From Massilia violaceinigra (GTDB lineage Bacteria; Pseudomonadota; Gammaproteobacteria; Burkholderiales; Burkholderiaceae_D), in the NCBI RefSeq assembly GCF_002752675.1, contig NZ_CP024608.1, forward strand, positions 2,108,001-2,172,000: 64,000 bases of DNA. Reading direction: 5' to 3'. Shown one piece after another: positions 52,367-63,809 of the stretch. Position numbers and translations under genes: made by a program. Position 1 is the first letter of the stretch; every line of letters begins with the position of its first letter. The notes below the pieces were generated by a model. That model did not search any database, was not told where the DNA came from, and saw nothing but the letters and a program-made list of their open reading frames with translations.

Positions 52367-53014
52367 ATGAAATCATCAGTACTCCTGGGCGGCTTGTTTG
52401 CCGCCGCCATGTTCGCCAGTGGCGCAGCACGCGCCGACCTCGTGGTCAACGGCAGCTTTGAAGTCAACAAAACCGCAAGTTCGTGGCAGAATTTCAATGC
52501 CGTGACCGGCTGGAATTCCAGCAACGGCATTTTTGAAATCCAAAAGGGTGCCAAGCAGGGCGGCGCCGCCGGTTTCAATCCGTACGCAGCCAATGGCCGC
52601 CAGTACCTGGAACTGAACAGCACCGGCCTGAGCTCGGTATGGCAGATGATCGACACCTCGGTTGCCGGCACCTACTCGGTCTCGTTCGCTTACTCGGGCC
52701 GTCCGGACACCGCCGGTCACGCCAACAGCGCGATGAATGTGTACTGGGGCGACACCAAGCTGAACGATTCGCTGCTGATGGGCGGCACGACCGGCCAGTG
52801 GAGCCTGTTCAGCATCACCGACCTGGTCGCTACCAGCCCGCTGACCAAGCTGCGTTTTGAATCGGTCGGCCCGAGCTCGTCGCCAACCTACGGTTCCTAC
52901 CTCGATGCCGTGTCGGTCGACGTGACCCCGGTTCCGGAGCCGGAAACCTACGCTCTGTTCCTGCTGGGCCTGGCAATCGTCGGCGCTACCGTTCGCCGCA
53001 ACAAAAAAGCCTGA
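52367..53014 (+). CDS. PEP-CTERM sorting domain protein
   Basis: A 215-residue exported protein: signal peptide 'MKSSVLLGGLFAAAMFASGA' ending ARA-D, a beta-sandwich body ('DLVVNGSFEVNKTASSWQ', 'GTYSVSFAYSGRPDTAGHAN', 'LTKLRFESVGPSSS'), and the C-terminal tag 'VPEPETYALFLLGLAIVG' followed by 'RRNKK'. The tag is recognised by exosortase and its partners, which in this group are tied to exopolysaccharide production. The exosortase is elsewhere. Long AT-rich leader upstream, strong terminator downstream. Confidence 0.92.
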   Translation: MKSSVLLGGLFAAAMFASGAARADLVVNGSFEVNKTASSWQNFNAVTGWNSSNGIFEIQKGAKQGGAAGFNPYAANGRQYLELNSTGLSSVWQMIDTSVAGTYSVSFAYSGRPDTAGHANSAMNVYWGDTKLNDSLLMGGTTGQWSLFSITDLVATSPLTKLRFESVGPSSSPTYGSYLDAVSVDVTPVPEPETYALFLLGLAIVGATVRRNKKA

Positions 53015-53076
53015 GTTCCCTCGCTGCGCCGGTCCTGAATCGGCGTTTTGGTGTTGTATGATCGGCGCCAATGAAA

Positions 53077-53114
53077 AAAACGCCGCCGGGCGGATAGCCC
53101 GGCGGCGTTTTTTT
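53077..53114. terminator. Strong rho-independent terminator
   Basis: Perfect 15-bp stem (aaaacgccgccgggc, 53077-53091 with 53097-53111), 5-base loop and T-run on both strands. It ends the PEP-CTERM gene and, read the other way, the DUF3597 gene. Confidence 0.9.
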
Positions 53115-53151
53115 GCGTCTGGCGGCGGGACCGTGGTCCCGCCAGCGCGGA

Positions 53152-53568
53152 TCAGTCCTTCAGGTCGGCCGGCACTTTGCCGCCGTTGGCCGCCAGCTTG
53201 TTCATCACCTGGCGGTGCAGCCAGATATTCATCGACGCCGAATCGCTGGTGTCGCCCGTGTAATCGAGCTCGTTCGCCAGTTCCTTGCGCGACTGCAGGC
53301 TGCTGTCCAGGTTCAGCAGCTTGAGCAGGTCGACGATCGAGGTGCGCCAGTTCAGGGTCTGGCTTTGCGGCATGCCGCTGAGGATGGCTTCGACGTCAAT
53401 CTGTTCCATCGGCGCTGCCGGCGGCGGGGCCGATGCCTGGGTTGGCGCGCCCGGTGCTGCGCCGGTCGACTGCATCGATGCCGGTGGCGTGGCCGCAGGC
53501 GAGGCCGGCTGCACGGCTGGGTGCGACGACGGGAAGATTTTGCGGAAGATATTGGTGAGAATGCCCAT
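53152..53568 (-). CDS. DUF3597-domain protein
   Basis: A 138-residue protein, ATG 53568 ('MGILTNIFRKIFPSSH'); the longer frame upstream overlaps the next gene in another frame. A Pro/Ala-rich linker (residues 20-60) precedes the domain: 'IDVEAILSGMPQSQTLNWRT', 'SIVDLLKLLNLDSSLQSRKE', 'IWLHRQVMNKLAANGGKVP'. DUF3597 resembles a small helical stress protein of LysM-associated type; the function is not known. Probably cotranscribed with the upstream hypothetical gene. Confidence 0.85.
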   Translation of the reverse strand: MGILTNIFRKIFPSSHPAVQPASPAATPPASMQSTGAAPGAPTQASAPPPAAPMEQIDVEAILSGMPQSQTLNWRTSIVDLLKLLNLDSSLQSRKELANELDYTGDTSDSASMNIWLHRQVMNKLAANGGKVPADLKD

Positions 53569-53614
53569 GAGTGACCTTTTTAGTTGGTGGTGAATGGTTG
53601 AATACGAAAATTGC

Positions 53615-54133
53615 TTAGTGGCGCATGCCTTCAGCCACGCGGCCGAGCACGATGGCCAGTGCGGCCCCGCCGATAGTCTTGACCAGGGTCGGGTGCTCGG
53701 CGTAAAAGTCGCCCATGCGGTCGACGATGCTCGGATTGTTGCGTTCGGCATCTTCCGCGATTTGCTGGACTTGCTCAGGCGTGAGCTGGGCCGCTTGTTC
53801 AGGCGTAATCGCAGCCGGCGTTTCGCCGCCACGGAACAGGTTGCCGAGCGTGCCGCCCGCGATCGAGCTGAGCAGGCCGGGGCCCACGTTGCTGATCAGC
53901 TGGTTGAGCATGCCGGCACGCTGGTTGGCGTCGCTATGGCCGAACAGCTGGCCGATCATCTGCGGGAAGGGCGGGGTCTGGTCGGACCGCAGTGCTTCCG
54001 ACACGCCCTGGGCCACCGTGCCACGCGGCGCGTTCTGCGCCACCTGGTCGAAGTCGTCGAATGCGCGCGCGCCATTGTTGTTGGCTGCGCCACCCAGGTA
54101 TTGCTGTAGTAGATTGCCTAAATCGAAAGCCAT
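53615..54133 (-). CDS. Conserved hypothetical protein
   Basis: A 172-residue protein starting at ATG 54133 with GGAGGG upstream. 'MAFDLGNLLQQYLGGAANNN', 'GQLFGHSDANQRAGMLNQLI' and a C-terminal hydrophobic segment 'TLVKTIGGAALAIVLGRVAE' suggest a helical, possibly membrane-tethered protein. It includes 'TPEQAAQLTPEQVQQIAEDA', a motif seen in small soluble stress proteins of Burkholderiales. Followed by DUF3597 with a 46-bp gap. Confidence 0.75.
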   Translation of the reverse strand: MAFDLGNLLQQYLGGAANNNGARAFDDFDQVAQNAPRGTVAQGVSEALRSDQTPPFPQMIGQLFGHSDANQRAGMLNQLISNVGPGLLSSIAGGTLGNLFRGGETPAAITPEQAAQLTPEQVQQIAEDAERNNPSIVDRMGDFYAEHPTLVKTIGGAALAIVLGRVAEGMRH

Positions 54134-54345
54134 ACACCCTCCACTTGGATTAGAAAAGCATCGCTGCACTGGTTTGCGCGAAGCCGATGCCGGAGCTTAG
54201 GCTTCTGCGGGCGGACCATCTGTTCGGCAGCGCACCGTGATGCGCTTTAAGCTGCCAATCGAGCAATATTCTTCGATTCACTGGAAATGGTTGCGCGGCA
54301 ACCCGGCCCGCTCTAAGCTGGCGGTTTTTAATCACGGCCACCCTG

Positions 54346-54696
54346 ATGCCCTACCTGTCGATTCTGATGTTTGCCGCCGTGTTCGCGGGCGCCGTGCTCG
54401 CGTGGGATATGCCGCTGTCGGTGGGCGTGGTGTACTTGGCGGCAAGCTGCGCCTGCTTTGCTCTCTACGCGATTGACAAGGCGGCGGCGCGCGCCGGCGG
54501 CTACCGCACGCCCGAACGCACCTTGCTGTTGCTCGGCCTGGGCTGCGGCTGGCCGGGCGCCGTGCTGGCGCAGCAGTGGCTGCGGCACAAGTCGTCGAAG
54601 GGGTCGTTTCAAATTGCCTTCTGGGTCACCGTGGCCTGCAATCTGGCTGCCTTCGTGTACCTCACTTCGCCGCTGTCTTTCCTGCGCATGCCGTAA
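54346..54696 (+). CDS. DUF1294 membrane protein
   Basis: A 116-residue membrane protein with four helices. The family motif is 'YAIDKAAARAGGYRTPERTL', followed by 'LGLGCGWPGAVLAQQWLRHK' and 'SFQIAFWVTVACNLAAFVYL'. Usually such domains follow a cold-shock domain; here it stands alone. A fragment of a second DUF1294 gene lies 2 kb downstream. Function unknown. Confidence 0.88.
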   Translation: MPYLSILMFAAVFAGAVLAWDMPLSVGVVYLAASCACFALYAIDKAAARAGGYRTPERTLLLLGLGCGWPGAVLAQQWLRHKSSKGSFQIAFWVTVACNLAAFVYLTSPLSFLRMP

Positions 54697-54774
54697 CCAC
54701 TGCAGCATGGTGTCGATCAGACTCCGGCGCATGATCGCCGACGTGCGAAGTGGAGTCATCCGCCTGGCGCGGCT

Positions 54775-55437
54775 TCAGAACGGGATGACGCGCGCCGCCA
54801 GACGCTGCGCACCATGCTGCTCGACGTGGCGAATCAGGTCTTTGGCGGCCTGGGGCTGCGCGTCCGGCGTGCCGCTGCCGAATGGCGGGGCAGGGTAGTA
54901 TTCGATGCCGAGCTGAATGGTGCGGGCCAGTGTCTCGCCGCCCAGCAGTGATGCGAGGAACAGGCCGGCATCGATACTGGCCGACACGCCTGCGCCGGTG
55001 ATCAGCTTGCCATCGCGCTGATAGCGTTCGGTGCCGACCAGGGCGCCGTAAGCGGCGACGTGCTCGCGCGCGAACCAGTTGGTCGTAACTTTCTTGCCCT
55101 TGAGCAGACCGGCGGCGCCCAGGATTTCAGCCCCGTTACAGATGCTGACCGTCCACGCTGTTGTTGCATGCAGGCGGCACACGCAGGCCATCAGCGCGGG
55201 GTTGCCGAGCGCGCCAGCGACGCCGGGGCCGCCCGGCACGTACAGGATATCGGTGGTATCGAGCTGATCGAAGGTTCTGTAGGCGGCCATGCCGAGGCGG
55301 CCGGTATCGCTGGCGACCAGTCCCACGCGGTCGGAGACGAACTCGACCTCCATGCCGGGAATATTTGCCAGCACTTCATAGCCGCCGACGACATCGAGCG
55401 CGGTAAAGCCATCGAACAATACAATCGACAATCGCAT
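54775..55437 (-). CDS. DJ-1/PfpI family protein (isonitrile hydratase-like)
   Basis: A 220-residue protein, ATG 55437 with GGGAG 7 bases upstream. 'IVLFDGFTALDVVGGYEVLA' begins the flavodoxin-like fold; the nucleophile Cys is in 'WTVSICNGAEILGAAGLL' with 'VTTNWFAREHVAAYGA' following, as in isonitrile hydratases (InhA). Divergent from a GlxA-type regulator, which probably controls it. The substrate is not proven. Confidence 0.88.
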   Translation of the reverse strand: MRLSIVLFDGFTALDVVGGYEVLANIPGMEVEFVSDRVGLVASDTGRLGMAAYRTFDQLDTTDILYVPGGPGVAGALGNPALMACVCRLHATTAWTVSICNGAEILGAAGLLKGKKVTTNWFAREHVAAYGALVGTERYQRDGKLITGAGVSASIDAGLFLASLLGGETLARTIQLGIEYYPAPPFGSGTPDAQPQAAKDLIRHVEQHGAQRLAARVIPF

Positions 55438-55528
55438 GATTTTCTCCCTGACGTGATGCGCCATTGTCGGCGCGCTCACGGCGCCGGTGAAGAGGCGATA
55501 TCGCCCTTTTTAATGGCATACTCGCCAT

Positions 55529-56542
55529 ATGAAGACCAAATGCATCGCCATCCTGGCGTACTCCGGCTGCATGGGCATGGAAGTGTTCGGCCTGTGCGAT
55601 ACCTTGCTGCTGGCAAATCGGGTCGCCGTGGCGATCAATGGTCCGTCCGCGCCCTTGTTCGAGGTAATCGTCACCAGTCTCGGCGGCGGGAACGTGACTG
55701 CTGCTGGCGGCATTCCGATTGGCACGCGCAAACCGGTCGCGCGGCCGGACTTGCTGGTTGTGCCGGGCATGGAGCTGTCCGACCGTCATGCCTGCACGGC
55801 GCCGATGAGCGCGCTCGCGCCCGAGGTCGCCTATCTGGCCAAGGCGTTCGCCAGGGGCACGCCGGTGGCTGCCGTGTGCGTCGGCGCATTCCTGCTGGGC
55901 GACGCCGGCTTGCTGAGCGGGCGCCGTGCCACCACCTCGTGGCTGTTCGCGCCCGACCTCGCGCGGCGTTTTCCCGCAGCCATGGTCGATCCGGCGGCCA
56001 TGCTGGTCGAAGATGGCGGGGTGGCTACCACCGGCTCGTTCAGTGCCGCCTTCGACCTGGCGATGCATCTGGTCAGGCAGAGCGCGAGCGCCAAGGTGCA
56101 GCGGTCGGTCGCGCGCATGGGCTTGCTGGACGATCGGCGCACCAGCCAGGCACCGTTCATCGATACGCGCATGCTGGCGCGGCCGGAAGGCGCATTCGCT
56201 GCCAGCGTGCATGCCTGGCTCGGTCAACGGTTGGCCGAGCCGTACAATCTTAAACAGCTCGCGGCAGCGTTTCACGTCAGCGACCGCACCTTGCTCAGGA
56301 GAGTGAAGGAAGAGACGGGGCAAACGCCGCTGGCGTATGTGCAGCAGGCGCGCGTCGGCAAGGCCAAGGTGCTGCTGGAATCGACCTCGCTGAGCGTGGC
56401 GCAAGTGACCGAACGGGTGGGGTATGCGGACGTCGCGACCTTCTGCGCCCTGTTCAAGCGCAATGTCGGGCAGTCGCCAGCCGAGTACCGGCGCAGGTTT
56501 AGAGTGATTAGCCAGGTCGATGTGAAAGAGCGGCCCGCGTGA
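55529..56542 (+). CDS. GlxA-family AraC-type transcriptional regulator
   Basis: A 337-residue regulator: residues 1-195 are a DJ-1/PfpI-like sensor domain ('IAILAYSGCMGMEVFGLCDT', 'AAVCVGAFLLGDAGLLSGRR'), residues about 220-325 an AraC HTH pair ('YNLKQLAAAFHVSDRTLLRR', 'VAQVTERVGYADVATFCALF'). It is divergent from the DJ-1 enzyme gene with a 91-bp gap. Likely an activator responding to a small molecule handled by that enzyme. Confidence 0.92.
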   Translation: MKTKCIAILAYSGCMGMEVFGLCDTLLLANRVAVAINGPSAPLFEVIVTSLGGGNVTAAGGIPIGTRKPVARPDLLVVPGMELSDRHACTAPMSALAPEVAYLAKAFARGTPVAAVCVGAFLLGDAGLLSGRRATTSWLFAPDLARRFPAAMVDPAAMLVEDGGVATTGSFSAAFDLAMHLVRQSASAKVQRSVARMGLLDDRRTSQAPFIDTRMLARPEGAFAASVHAWLGQRLAEPYNLKQLAAAFHVSDRTLLRRVKEETGQTPLAYVQQARVGKAKVLLESTSLSVAQVTERVGYADVATFCALFKRNVGQSPAEYRRRFRVISQVDVKERPA

Positions 56543-56659
56543 TTGCATCTTTGGACCGGACGACGGGCAAGCTGAACAAAATCGGGCGAACCCACGCATG
56601 GCGAACGGTGGAATTCATCGTGTAGCTGGATTATCTCGCTGATACTTCACATATTGTGA

Positions 56660-57538
56660 CTACGACGAATGAAGATGTGTCGGCTCGCTGCCTTCGTGTA
56701 TCTCGGTTCGCCGCTGTTTTTCATCCGCATGCTGTACAGGCGGCAGAGCGGGAAGAGAAGCGTGTTTGATCGCATCCCTCGATATATGGATCATCCACCC
56801 GAACGCTATCAGGGCGGAGCCGAGCATGGCCAGTTGCGGGATCCAATGATGCCATTCCTTTAGTTCGTTGATGCCCCGGATGCGGTGAAAATCGAAAAAA
56901 TGCTGATTCACAAAGGCGAGCAGGTTGAACGTGGCATGCGCGACCATGCATGTCCGCAGCGAGCGTGTTGTCGCATACAGGTAGGAAAGTACGAAAGAGA
57001 AAATGAAAGTGCCGATGTAGATTGTCTTAAAAGCGTGGATCGCCGTGAACAAGACGGCGGTGAGGGCCGCGCTGACAAGAAACGAGTGCCGTTCATTGAA
57101 CGAACGGAAAACCAGGCCGCGGAAGAAGAATTCCTCCACGATCCCGGGAAGAATCACACTGGAAAACACGAACGTCAGCACATGCACCGAGAGGAAGGGG
57201 TGAGATCCATACGCTTCAGAATGAAATTTTCCCAAGCTATACGCGGTCTCGAGGTTGTACTGCGCGGCAGCCATCGTGAACACGGCGCTCTCGCCGAACG
57301 TGAGCATCAGCAGCAAGAGCGCAACTGCCACCGATAGCGCCAGTTGACTGGGTGTTAGTCTGTTACCGAGAATGAGAGCAATTTTTCTGCGGTGGAGCTT
57401 GAATTGAAAAATGCTTGCGATTGTCATCGCAGCGAACATCAGCAGCACGCCTGCGTGCTCTGCAAAATAAGCCAGATCAGGCCAGAATGTTGTGACCCCG
57501 ATAACGAAGGCGGAGCGCACAACCATACTGAAAATCAA
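56660..57538 (-). CDS. CPBP intramembrane metalloprotease
   Basis: A 292-residue membrane protein with eight helices. Motif 1 'GIVEEFFFRGLVFRSFNERH' has the EExxxR pair; 'LFTAIHAFKTIYIGTF' and 'MVAHATFNLLAF' supply the metal-binding His. CPBP proteins are Abi-like (type II CAAX prenyl endopeptidase-like) proteases, sometimes in bacteriocin self-immunity. The last 35 residues are hydrophilic and coded on the antisense strand of a DUF1294 remnant, so the original end was probably lost. AT-richer than its surroundings, consistent with acquisition. Confidence 0.85.
   Translation of the reverse strand: MIFSMVVRSAFVIGVTTFWPDLAYFAEHAGVLLMFAAMTIASIFQFKLHRRKIALILGNRLTPSQLALSVAVALLLLMLTFGESAVFTMAAAQYNLETAYSLGKFHSEAYGSHPFLSVHVLTFVFSSVILPGIVEEFFFRGLVFRSFNERHSFLVSAALTAVLFTAIHAFKTIYIGTFIFSFVLSYLYATTRSLRTCMVAHATFNLLAFVNQHFFDFHRIRGINELKEWHHWIPQLAMLGSALIAFGWMIHISRDAIKHASLPALPPVQHADEKQRRTEIHEGSEPTHLHSS
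56684..56732 (+). pseudogene. Fragment of a DUF1294 gene
   Basis: About 42 of 49 bases match the end of the intact DUF1294 gene (54643-54691). It encodes 'LAAFVYLGSPLFFIRM' against 'LAAFVYLTSPLSFLRM' in the intact copy. No start or membrane core remains. It lies antisense within the 3' end of the CPBP gene. Confidence 0.75.
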
Positions 57539-57733
57539 AATTAGAAACAGAATCTTAAATGGATAGTCGAACCCGGGTCGGTGTGCGTGGATGTTCGTTT
57601 AACGTAAACCGGCCGAATATCGACGTATGGATGAGAATAGGAGGTGCCCGGCTGCGCAGCGCTGACATCGCGCAATATTATTTCCTGCGTGCATCAATTG
57701 ATTGCATGGCTGACGTTCGCTCAGGAACATGTT

Positions 57734-58498
57734 ATGGTCCTGCCCATGTGGAACTACCCTAACTTCCTGGCGCACCGCGGCGGCGGCAAGCTCGCGCCCG
57801 AAAACACCATCGCCGGCTTGCGCTGCGGCCTGGCGCACGGCTTTCATGCGGTCGAATTCGATGTCATGCTGGCGCGCGACGGCGTGCCGGTCGTCATGCA
57901 CGACCCGTATCTGGGGCGCACCGTCGCCGGTTCGGGCAATGTGTACGACTACGACGCCGCCGAACTGGTCACCATGGACGCCGGCAACTGGTTCAGCGCG
58001 CAGTACAAGGGCGAAACGGTGCCCCTGTTCACCCAGTTCGTCCAGTTCTGCAAGGACAACGACATCTGGATGAATATCGAGATCAAGCCCGCACCCGGAT
58101 TCGAGGAGGAAACGGGCAGGGCGGTCGCCAGTCTCACGCGCGCCTTGTTCGGGCTTGAAATTGCCCAGGACGACCTGCGCCAGATACCGCTGCTGTCATC
58201 CTTCAGTCCCGTCGCGCTGGCCGCTGCCCTGAAGGCGGCGCCGGATTTGCCGCGCGCCTTGCTGCTCGACCGCATGGACGAGGGCTGGCAAACCCAGGCC
58301 CGCGAACTTGAGGCGGTGGCGATCCACACCAACCACAAACACCTGAACGAAGCGCTGGCGCACCAGATCAAGGAGGCCGGCTACGGGCTGTTTTGCTACA
58401 CCGTCAACGACCCGGAGCGCGCGCGCGAAATCCTCGCGTGGGGCGTGGACGCCTTCTGCACCGACCGCATCGACCTGATCGGGCCGGATTTCGCTTGA
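57734..58498 (+). CDS. ugpQ: Glycerophosphodiester phosphodiesterase
   Basis: A 254-residue cytoplasmic enzyme hydrolysing glycerophosphodiesters to glycerol-3-phosphate and an alcohol. ATG 57734 follows AGGAAC. 'FLAHRGGGKLAPENTIAGLR' and 'VEFDVMLARDGVPVVMHDP' hold the catalytic His and metal-binding Glu/Asp; 'MNIEIKPAPG' and 'LLSSFSPVALAAALKAAPDL' follow. No signal peptide, so UgpQ rather than periplasmic GlpQ. Downstream is alaS. Confidence 0.93.
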   Translation: MVLPMWNYPNFLAHRGGGKLAPENTIAGLRCGLAHGFHAVEFDVMLARDGVPVVMHDPYLGRTVAGSGNVYDYDAAELVTMDAGNWFSAQYKGETVPLFTQFVQFCKDNDIWMNIEIKPAPGFEEETGRAVASLTRALFGLEIAQDDLRQIPLLSSFSPVALAAALKAAPDLPRALLLDRMDEGWQTQARELEAVAIHTNHKHLNEALAHQIKEAGYGLFCYTVNDPERAREILAWGVDAFCTDRIDLIGPDFA

Positions 58499-58523
58499 GA
58501 CGCGGCTGACACTGCCCCGCCCG

Positions 58524-58552
58524 GTGTTTACTCCAGTCGCATACGCTATAAT
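58524..58552 (+). promoter_or_regulatory. Probable alaS promoter
   Basis: TATAAT (58547-58552), with GTGTTT or GTTTAC 15-17 bp upstream as a weak -35. It precedes the alaS ATG by about 40 bp. Confidence 0.5.
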
Positions 58553-58592
58553 CGTTTTTTTATAGCATGCTGCCCTCTCACGCCCATACGAC

Positions 58593-61202
<2,610 letters not shown>

Positions 61203-61235
61203 CCTTAGCGCCCTTTGACTGATACACCCGCCAAA

Positions 61236-61285
61236 CCGTCGTCCCCGCCGAGTCCTGGCGCACGGGCGACGGCGGCAGGCTAACC
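61236..61285. repeat. Degenerate palindromic repeat
   Basis: 'ccgtcgtccccgccgagtcc' facing 'gggcgacggcgg', a decayed member of the dispersed family, between alaS and the tusA-like gene. Confidence 0.55.
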
Positions 61286-61484
61286 ATACGTCACAGTATT
61301 GCGCGTACCGACACGACATCCACTTCAGATGTTTCTTACGCGCAGCTTACAATTTCCATTGCAGCACCGTTATTGTCGTTGTGACCATGCAACAAGCAAT
61401 TTATATATTGGTGCGGTGCGTCAAATTTGCGGATTTGGAGTATATTTGTTGGGTGAGTAATCCAATCCACCCTAAGAGCAAGCG

Positions 61485-61742
61485 ATGAGCGATACAACTT
61501 TCGACAGCGAGATCATGGAATACCAAAAGGAACTCGATGCACGGGGACTCAACTGCCCACTGCCGATCCTCAAGGCAAAGAAGGCGCTCGCAGAGATGGA
61601 AACCGGAGAAGTGCTGCGCATCGTCGCCACCGACACCGGCTCCGTGCGCGACTTCCAGGCTTTTGCCAAGCAGACCGGCAACGCCCTCGTTTCCCACACC
61701 CAAAACGGTCGCGAATTCATCTTTTTGATGCGCCGCAAATAA
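61485..61742 (+). CDS. TusA-family sulfurtransferase
   Basis: An 85-residue protein, ATG 61485. The TusA motif 'LDARGLNCPLPILKAKKALA' supplies the sulfur-carrier Cys; 'MRRK' ends the protein. The fold is the two-helix, four-strand IF3-like one. TusA carries persulfide sulfur for tRNA thiolation and related paths; here it may be one of several paralogues. A short spacer with a palindrome separates it from etfB. Confidence 0.9.
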   Translation: MSDTTFDSEIMEYQKELDARGLNCPLPILKAKKALAEMETGEVLRIVATDTGSVRDFQAFAKQTGNALVSHTQNGREFIFLMRRK

Positions 61743-61848
61743 GATTCCGGACGGGGCAGGCACCGGCACGCCCCGCTGATCTGGTCCGACATTTTCCCGA
61801 CACCATGACAAAGCCCGACGATTAGGGGTTTTCCTCTAGCTAAAAATC

Positions 61849-61896
61849 GCACGATCGTGCTTTAATTTAGCGTGAAAACGGTTTATCTCTTATAAT
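61849..61896 (+). promoter_or_regulatory. etfBA promoter region with 12-bp palindrome
   Basis: GCACGATCGTGC (61849-61860) is a perfect palindrome flanked by AT-rich DNA, of the form bound by TetR-type fatty-acid regulators. A TATAAT (61891-61896) follows 30 bp later. The -35 is not clear. The factor is unknown. Confidence 0.5.
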
Positions 61897-61946
61897 CTAG
61901 GCCACTTTAGTCAAGTCACCTTATTTATTCTTCCAAAGGCACCCCT

Positions 61947-62696
61947 ATGAAAGTCCTGGTTCCCGTCAAACGCGTGGTCGACTACAACGTCAAAGTGCGT
62001 GTGAAATCCGACGGCAGCGGCGTCGATATCGCCAATGTCAAAATGTCGATGAATCCTTTCGACGAGATCGCGCTGGAAGAAGCGATGCGTCTGAAGGAAG
62101 CCGGCAAGGTCACCGAAGTGGTGGCTGTGTCCTGCGGCGTGACCCAGTGCCAGGAAACCCTGCGCACCGGCATGGCCATTGGCGCCGACCGCGGCATCCT
62201 GGTTGAAACGAGCGCCGATCTCGAACCGCTGGCTGTGGCCAAGCTGCTCAAGGCGCTGGCCGACAAGGAGCAGCCGCAGCTGATCATCCTGGGCAAGCAA
62301 GCCATCGATGACGACTCGAACCAGACCGGCCAGATGCTCGCCGCCCTGCTGGGCTGGCCGCAAGCCACGTTTGCCTCGAAAGTCGTGCTGGAAGACGGCA
62401 AAGTCACCGTCACCCGTGAAGTCGACGGCGGCCTGGAAACCCTGGCGCTCACGCTGCCGGCCATCGTCACGACCGACCTGCGCCTGAACGAGCCGCGCTA
62501 CGTGACCCTGCCGAACATCATGAAGGCCAAGAAAAAGCCGCTGGACGTGGTCAAGCCGGAAGAACTGGGCGTCGATGTCGCGCCGCGCCTGAAGACCTTG
62601 AAGGTCGTCGAGCCAGCCAAGCGTTCGGCCGGCATCAAGGTGCCGGATGCGGCGACCCTGGTCGCCAAGCTGCGCACCGAAGCCAAAGTTATCTGA
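61947..62696 (+). CDS. etfB: Electron transfer flavoprotein subunit beta
   Basis: A 249-residue protein, ATG 61947. '[20 protein letters not shown]' is the usual N-terminus, and '[20 protein letters not shown]' the AMP/FAD-adjacent loop. With EtfA it carries electrons from acyl-CoA dehydrogenases to the quinone pool. The acyl-CoA dehydrogenase gene two positions downstream confirms the fatty-acid oxidation context. Confidence 0.95.
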   Translation: MKVLVPVKRVVDYNVKVRVKSDGSGVDIANVKMSMNPFDEIALEEAMRLKEAGKVTEVVAVSCGVTQCQETLRTGMAIGADRGILVETSADLEPLAVAKLLKALADKEQPQLIILGKQAIDDDSNQTGQMLAALLGWPQATFASKVVLEDGKVTVTREVDGGLETLALTLPAIVTTDLRLNEPRYVTLPNIMKAKKKPLDVVKPEELGVDVAPRLKTLKVVEPAKRSAGIKVPDAATLVAKLRTEAKVI

Positions 62697-62736
62697 TCGC
62701 GGCCTGGCCGTCTCACCTAAAAATACAGGAAAAATC

Positions 62737-63669
62737 ATGGTCGCATTAGTTATTGCTGAACACGACAACGCCTCCCTCAAGGGAAGCACCCACCACACCG
62801 TCACCGCTGCGATTCAGTGCGGCGGCGACGTGCACATCCTCGTTGCTGGCAGCAACTGCGGCGCCGCCGCGGCGCAAGCAGCCGCCACCGCCGGCGTGAC
62901 CAAGGTCCTCGTGGCCGACGCGCCTCACCACGCCGACGGCCTGGCCGAAAACGTGGCCGAGCAGATCCTGGGCCTGGCTGCCTCGTACTCGCACATCCTC
63001 GCTCCCGCAACCGCCTACGGCAAGAACATCCTGCCGCGCGTGGCCGCCAAGCTGGACGTGGCGCAGATCTCCGAGATCACCAAGGTCGATTCGCCGGATA
63101 CCTTCGAGCGTCCTATCTACGCCGGCAACGCCATCGCCACCGTGCAGTCGTCCGACAAGATCAAGGTCATCACCGTGCGCACCACCGGTTTCGATTCGGC
63201 CGCGGCCGAAGGCGGCTCGGCTGCCACCGAAGCCATTGGCGCGGTTGCCGATTCGGGCAAGTCGACTTTCGTCGGCCGCGAGCTGGCCAAGTCGGATCGT
63301 CCTGAACTGACCGCTGCAAAAATCATCGTTTCCGGTGGCCGCGGCATGGGCTCGGGCGACAACTTCAAGATCCTGGAACCGCTGGCCGACAAGCTCAATG
63401 CCGCCATGGGCGCTTCGCGCGCCGCGGTCGACGCGGGCTACGTGCCGAACGACTGGCAGGTTGGCCAGACCGGCAAGATCGTCGCACCGTCGCTGTACAT
63501 CGCGGTCGGCATTTCGGGCGCCATCCAGCATTTGGCCGGCATGAAGGACTCGAAGACCATCGTCGCGATCAACAAGGATCCGGAAGCGCCGATCTTCTCG
63601 GTGGCCGACTACGGCATCGTTGGCGATCTGTTCGAGGTGGTGCCTGAGCTGGTCAAGCAACTCGGCTAA
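62737..63669 (+). CDS. etfA: Electron transfer flavoprotein subunit alpha
   Basis: A 310-residue FAD-binding protein, ATG 62737, 40 bp after etfB. The N-terminal domain ('[20 protein letters not shown]') pairs with EtfB; the C-terminal FAD site is '[20 protein letters not shown]', '[20 protein letters not shown]', '[20 protein letters not shown]' and '[13 protein letters not shown]'. Complete. Confidence 0.95.
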   Translation: MVALVIAEHDNASLKGSTHHTVTAAIQCGGDVHILVAGSNCGAAAAQAAATAGVTKVLVADAPHHADGLAENVAEQILGLAASYSHILAPATAYGKNILPRVAAKLDVAQISEITKVDSPDTFERPIYAGNAIATVQSSDKIKVITVRTTGFDSAAAEGGSAATEAIGAVADSGKSTFVGRELAKSDRPELTAAKIIVSGGRGMGSGDNFKILEPLADKLNAAMGASRAAVDAGYVPNDWQVGQTGKIVAPSLYIAVGISGAIQHLAGMKDSKTIVAINKDPEAPIFSVADYGIVGDLFEVVPELVKQLG

Positions 63670-63776
63670 GCCGCCCCGGCTAAGCCGCCCCGGCTAAGCC
63701 GCGTCGGCTACCGCGCGAAGTAACACTGCAGTAAACACCTGTAGGGTGGGCACGGGAACCCTGTGCCCACCCTACA
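63664..63776. repeat. Short direct repeats and a long hairpin between etfA and the acyl-CoA dehydrogenase
   Basis: Three copies of cggctaagccgccc-like sequence (63664-63710), the first including the etfA stop. Then a perfect 14-bp inverted repeat (tgtagggtgggcac, 63740-63753 with 63763-63776). No T-run follows, so it is more likely a dispersed palindrome than a terminator. Confidence 0.7.
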
Positions 63777-63809
63777 CGTCCATTGGAAGCGCAATTTTAG
63801 GAGATCAAG

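Noticed and set aside
63740..63776. Hairpin after etfA considered as a terminator
   Set aside because: No T-run on either strand follows, and the sequence looks like a dispersed palindrome.
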